Shown one piece after another: positions 10,432-10,681 of a stretch of DNA of 10,681 nt; position 1 is the first letter of the stretch; each line of letters starts with the position of its first letter. The notes below the pieces were generated by a model. The model saw nothing but the letters and a program-made list of their open reading frames with translations. It did not search any database and was not told where the DNA came from. A program made the position numbers and the translations under genes. The DNA lies in contig DHUW01000007.1 of assembly GCA_002409365.1 (NCBI GenBank), positions 5,857 to 16,537 of the forward strand, read 5' to 3'. Source of the DNA: Anaerolineaceae bacterium UBA5224 (GTDB lineage: Bacteria; Chloroflexota; Anaerolineae; Anaerolineales; Anaerolineaceae).

Positions 10432-10681
10432 AGTCAAACACCAATAGTGAAATAGTAGTCATAATAATACCGTAAACCAAAAGAACGGTCAGCCAAACCT
10501 GGTAACTAACCAAGGCAGCCCCGGTCATGATCCCTGTACCAGCCTTAACCACCGCCATATTGACTGGCATCAAAATCGGAAATAGTAATACAGGCAAAAG
10601 CAGATCACGCATGCGCGTCTGGGCGGTCATGCTCGCCAAAAGTGTGCCAGCAGCACTGAAAGACCAGGCACCCAAAACGAG
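10415..10681 (-). CDS. ccmB: Haem exporter subunit CcmB, C-terminal 88 aa (runs off right edge)
   Basis: Only the last 88 residues are visible; the 5' part lies beyond the window edge. CcmB is the membrane subunit that works with the ATPase CcmA in the CcmABCD complex. The visible part starts LVLGAWSFSAAGTLLAS and continues with RMRDLLLPVLLFPILMPV, a conserved CcmB block. At least two hydrophobic segments follow or overlap it (about residues 25-45 and 57-82 of the fragment). The stop TAA is at 10415-10417 and overlaps the start of ccmC. The order ccmB-ccmC-ccmD is the standard one, so ccmA is expected just outside the window. The fragment is too short to judge anything else. Confidence 0.9.
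   Translation of the reverse strand, partial: LVLGAWSFSAAGTLLASMTAQTRMRDLLLPVLLFPILMPVNMAVVKAGTGIMTGAALVSYQVWLTVLLVYGIIMTTISLLVFDYVILE

Overview
The window reads like a piece of a Chloroflexota genome, most likely class Anaerolineae. This is an inference, not a proven placement. It rests on the lipoprotein style of the sugar-binding protein (lipobox, then a Thr/Glu/Ala/Pro/Val repeat linker), on roughly balanced GC, and on intergenic stretches littered with small GC-rich palindromic repeats. No ribosomal RNA, tRNA, transposase, phage gene or CRISPR array was seen.

Layout, left to right. (1) Bases 1-597, minus strand: the N-terminal part of a PIG-L/LmbE-type deacetylase that runs off the left edge. 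(2) Bases 822-2129, plus strand: a PHP-domain metallohydrolase with a complete metal-ligand set, divergent from the deacetylase. (3) Bases 2130-2583: non-coding, with several small palindromic or dispersed repeats. (4) Bases 2584-7367, plus strand: one transcription unit with a good sigma70-type promoter, operator-like repeats, a MarR-family regulator, then malE-malF-malG of a maltose/maltodextrin-type ABC importer and a strong intrinsic terminator. No ATPase (MalK/MsmX type) and no glycosidase lie in the window, so the energising subunit must be encoded elsewhere. (5) Bases 7520-8927, minus strand: two genes of unknown function, a small membrane-anchored protein followed by a secreted protein, with a promoter and a terminator of their own. 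(6) Bases 8928-9569: non-coding and repeat-rich. (7) Bases 9570-10681, minus strand: the 3' end of ccmB, then ccmC, then a 50-codon ccmD-like gene, all overlapping, for haem delivery in cytochrome c maturation.

How it fits together: the central operon probably imports malto-oligosaccharides. The binding protein carries a C-terminal module resembling the X25 module of bacterial pullulanases, which fits a surface lipoprotein that holds alpha-glucans and passes fragments to MalFG. The malE-malF gap holds a 13-bp perfect hairpin whose right arm can alternatively pair with the malF ribosome-binding site, a plausible device for making more MalE than MalFG. The least understood parts are the two-gene secreted/membrane unit at 7651-8927 and the operator layout in front of the MarR gene. 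I did not find a convincing wholly new multi-gene system. The best leads are the MalE-X25 fusion under a MarR regulator, the malE-malF RNA structure, the unknown two-gene unit, and the ccmD tail that coincides with a dispersed repeat.
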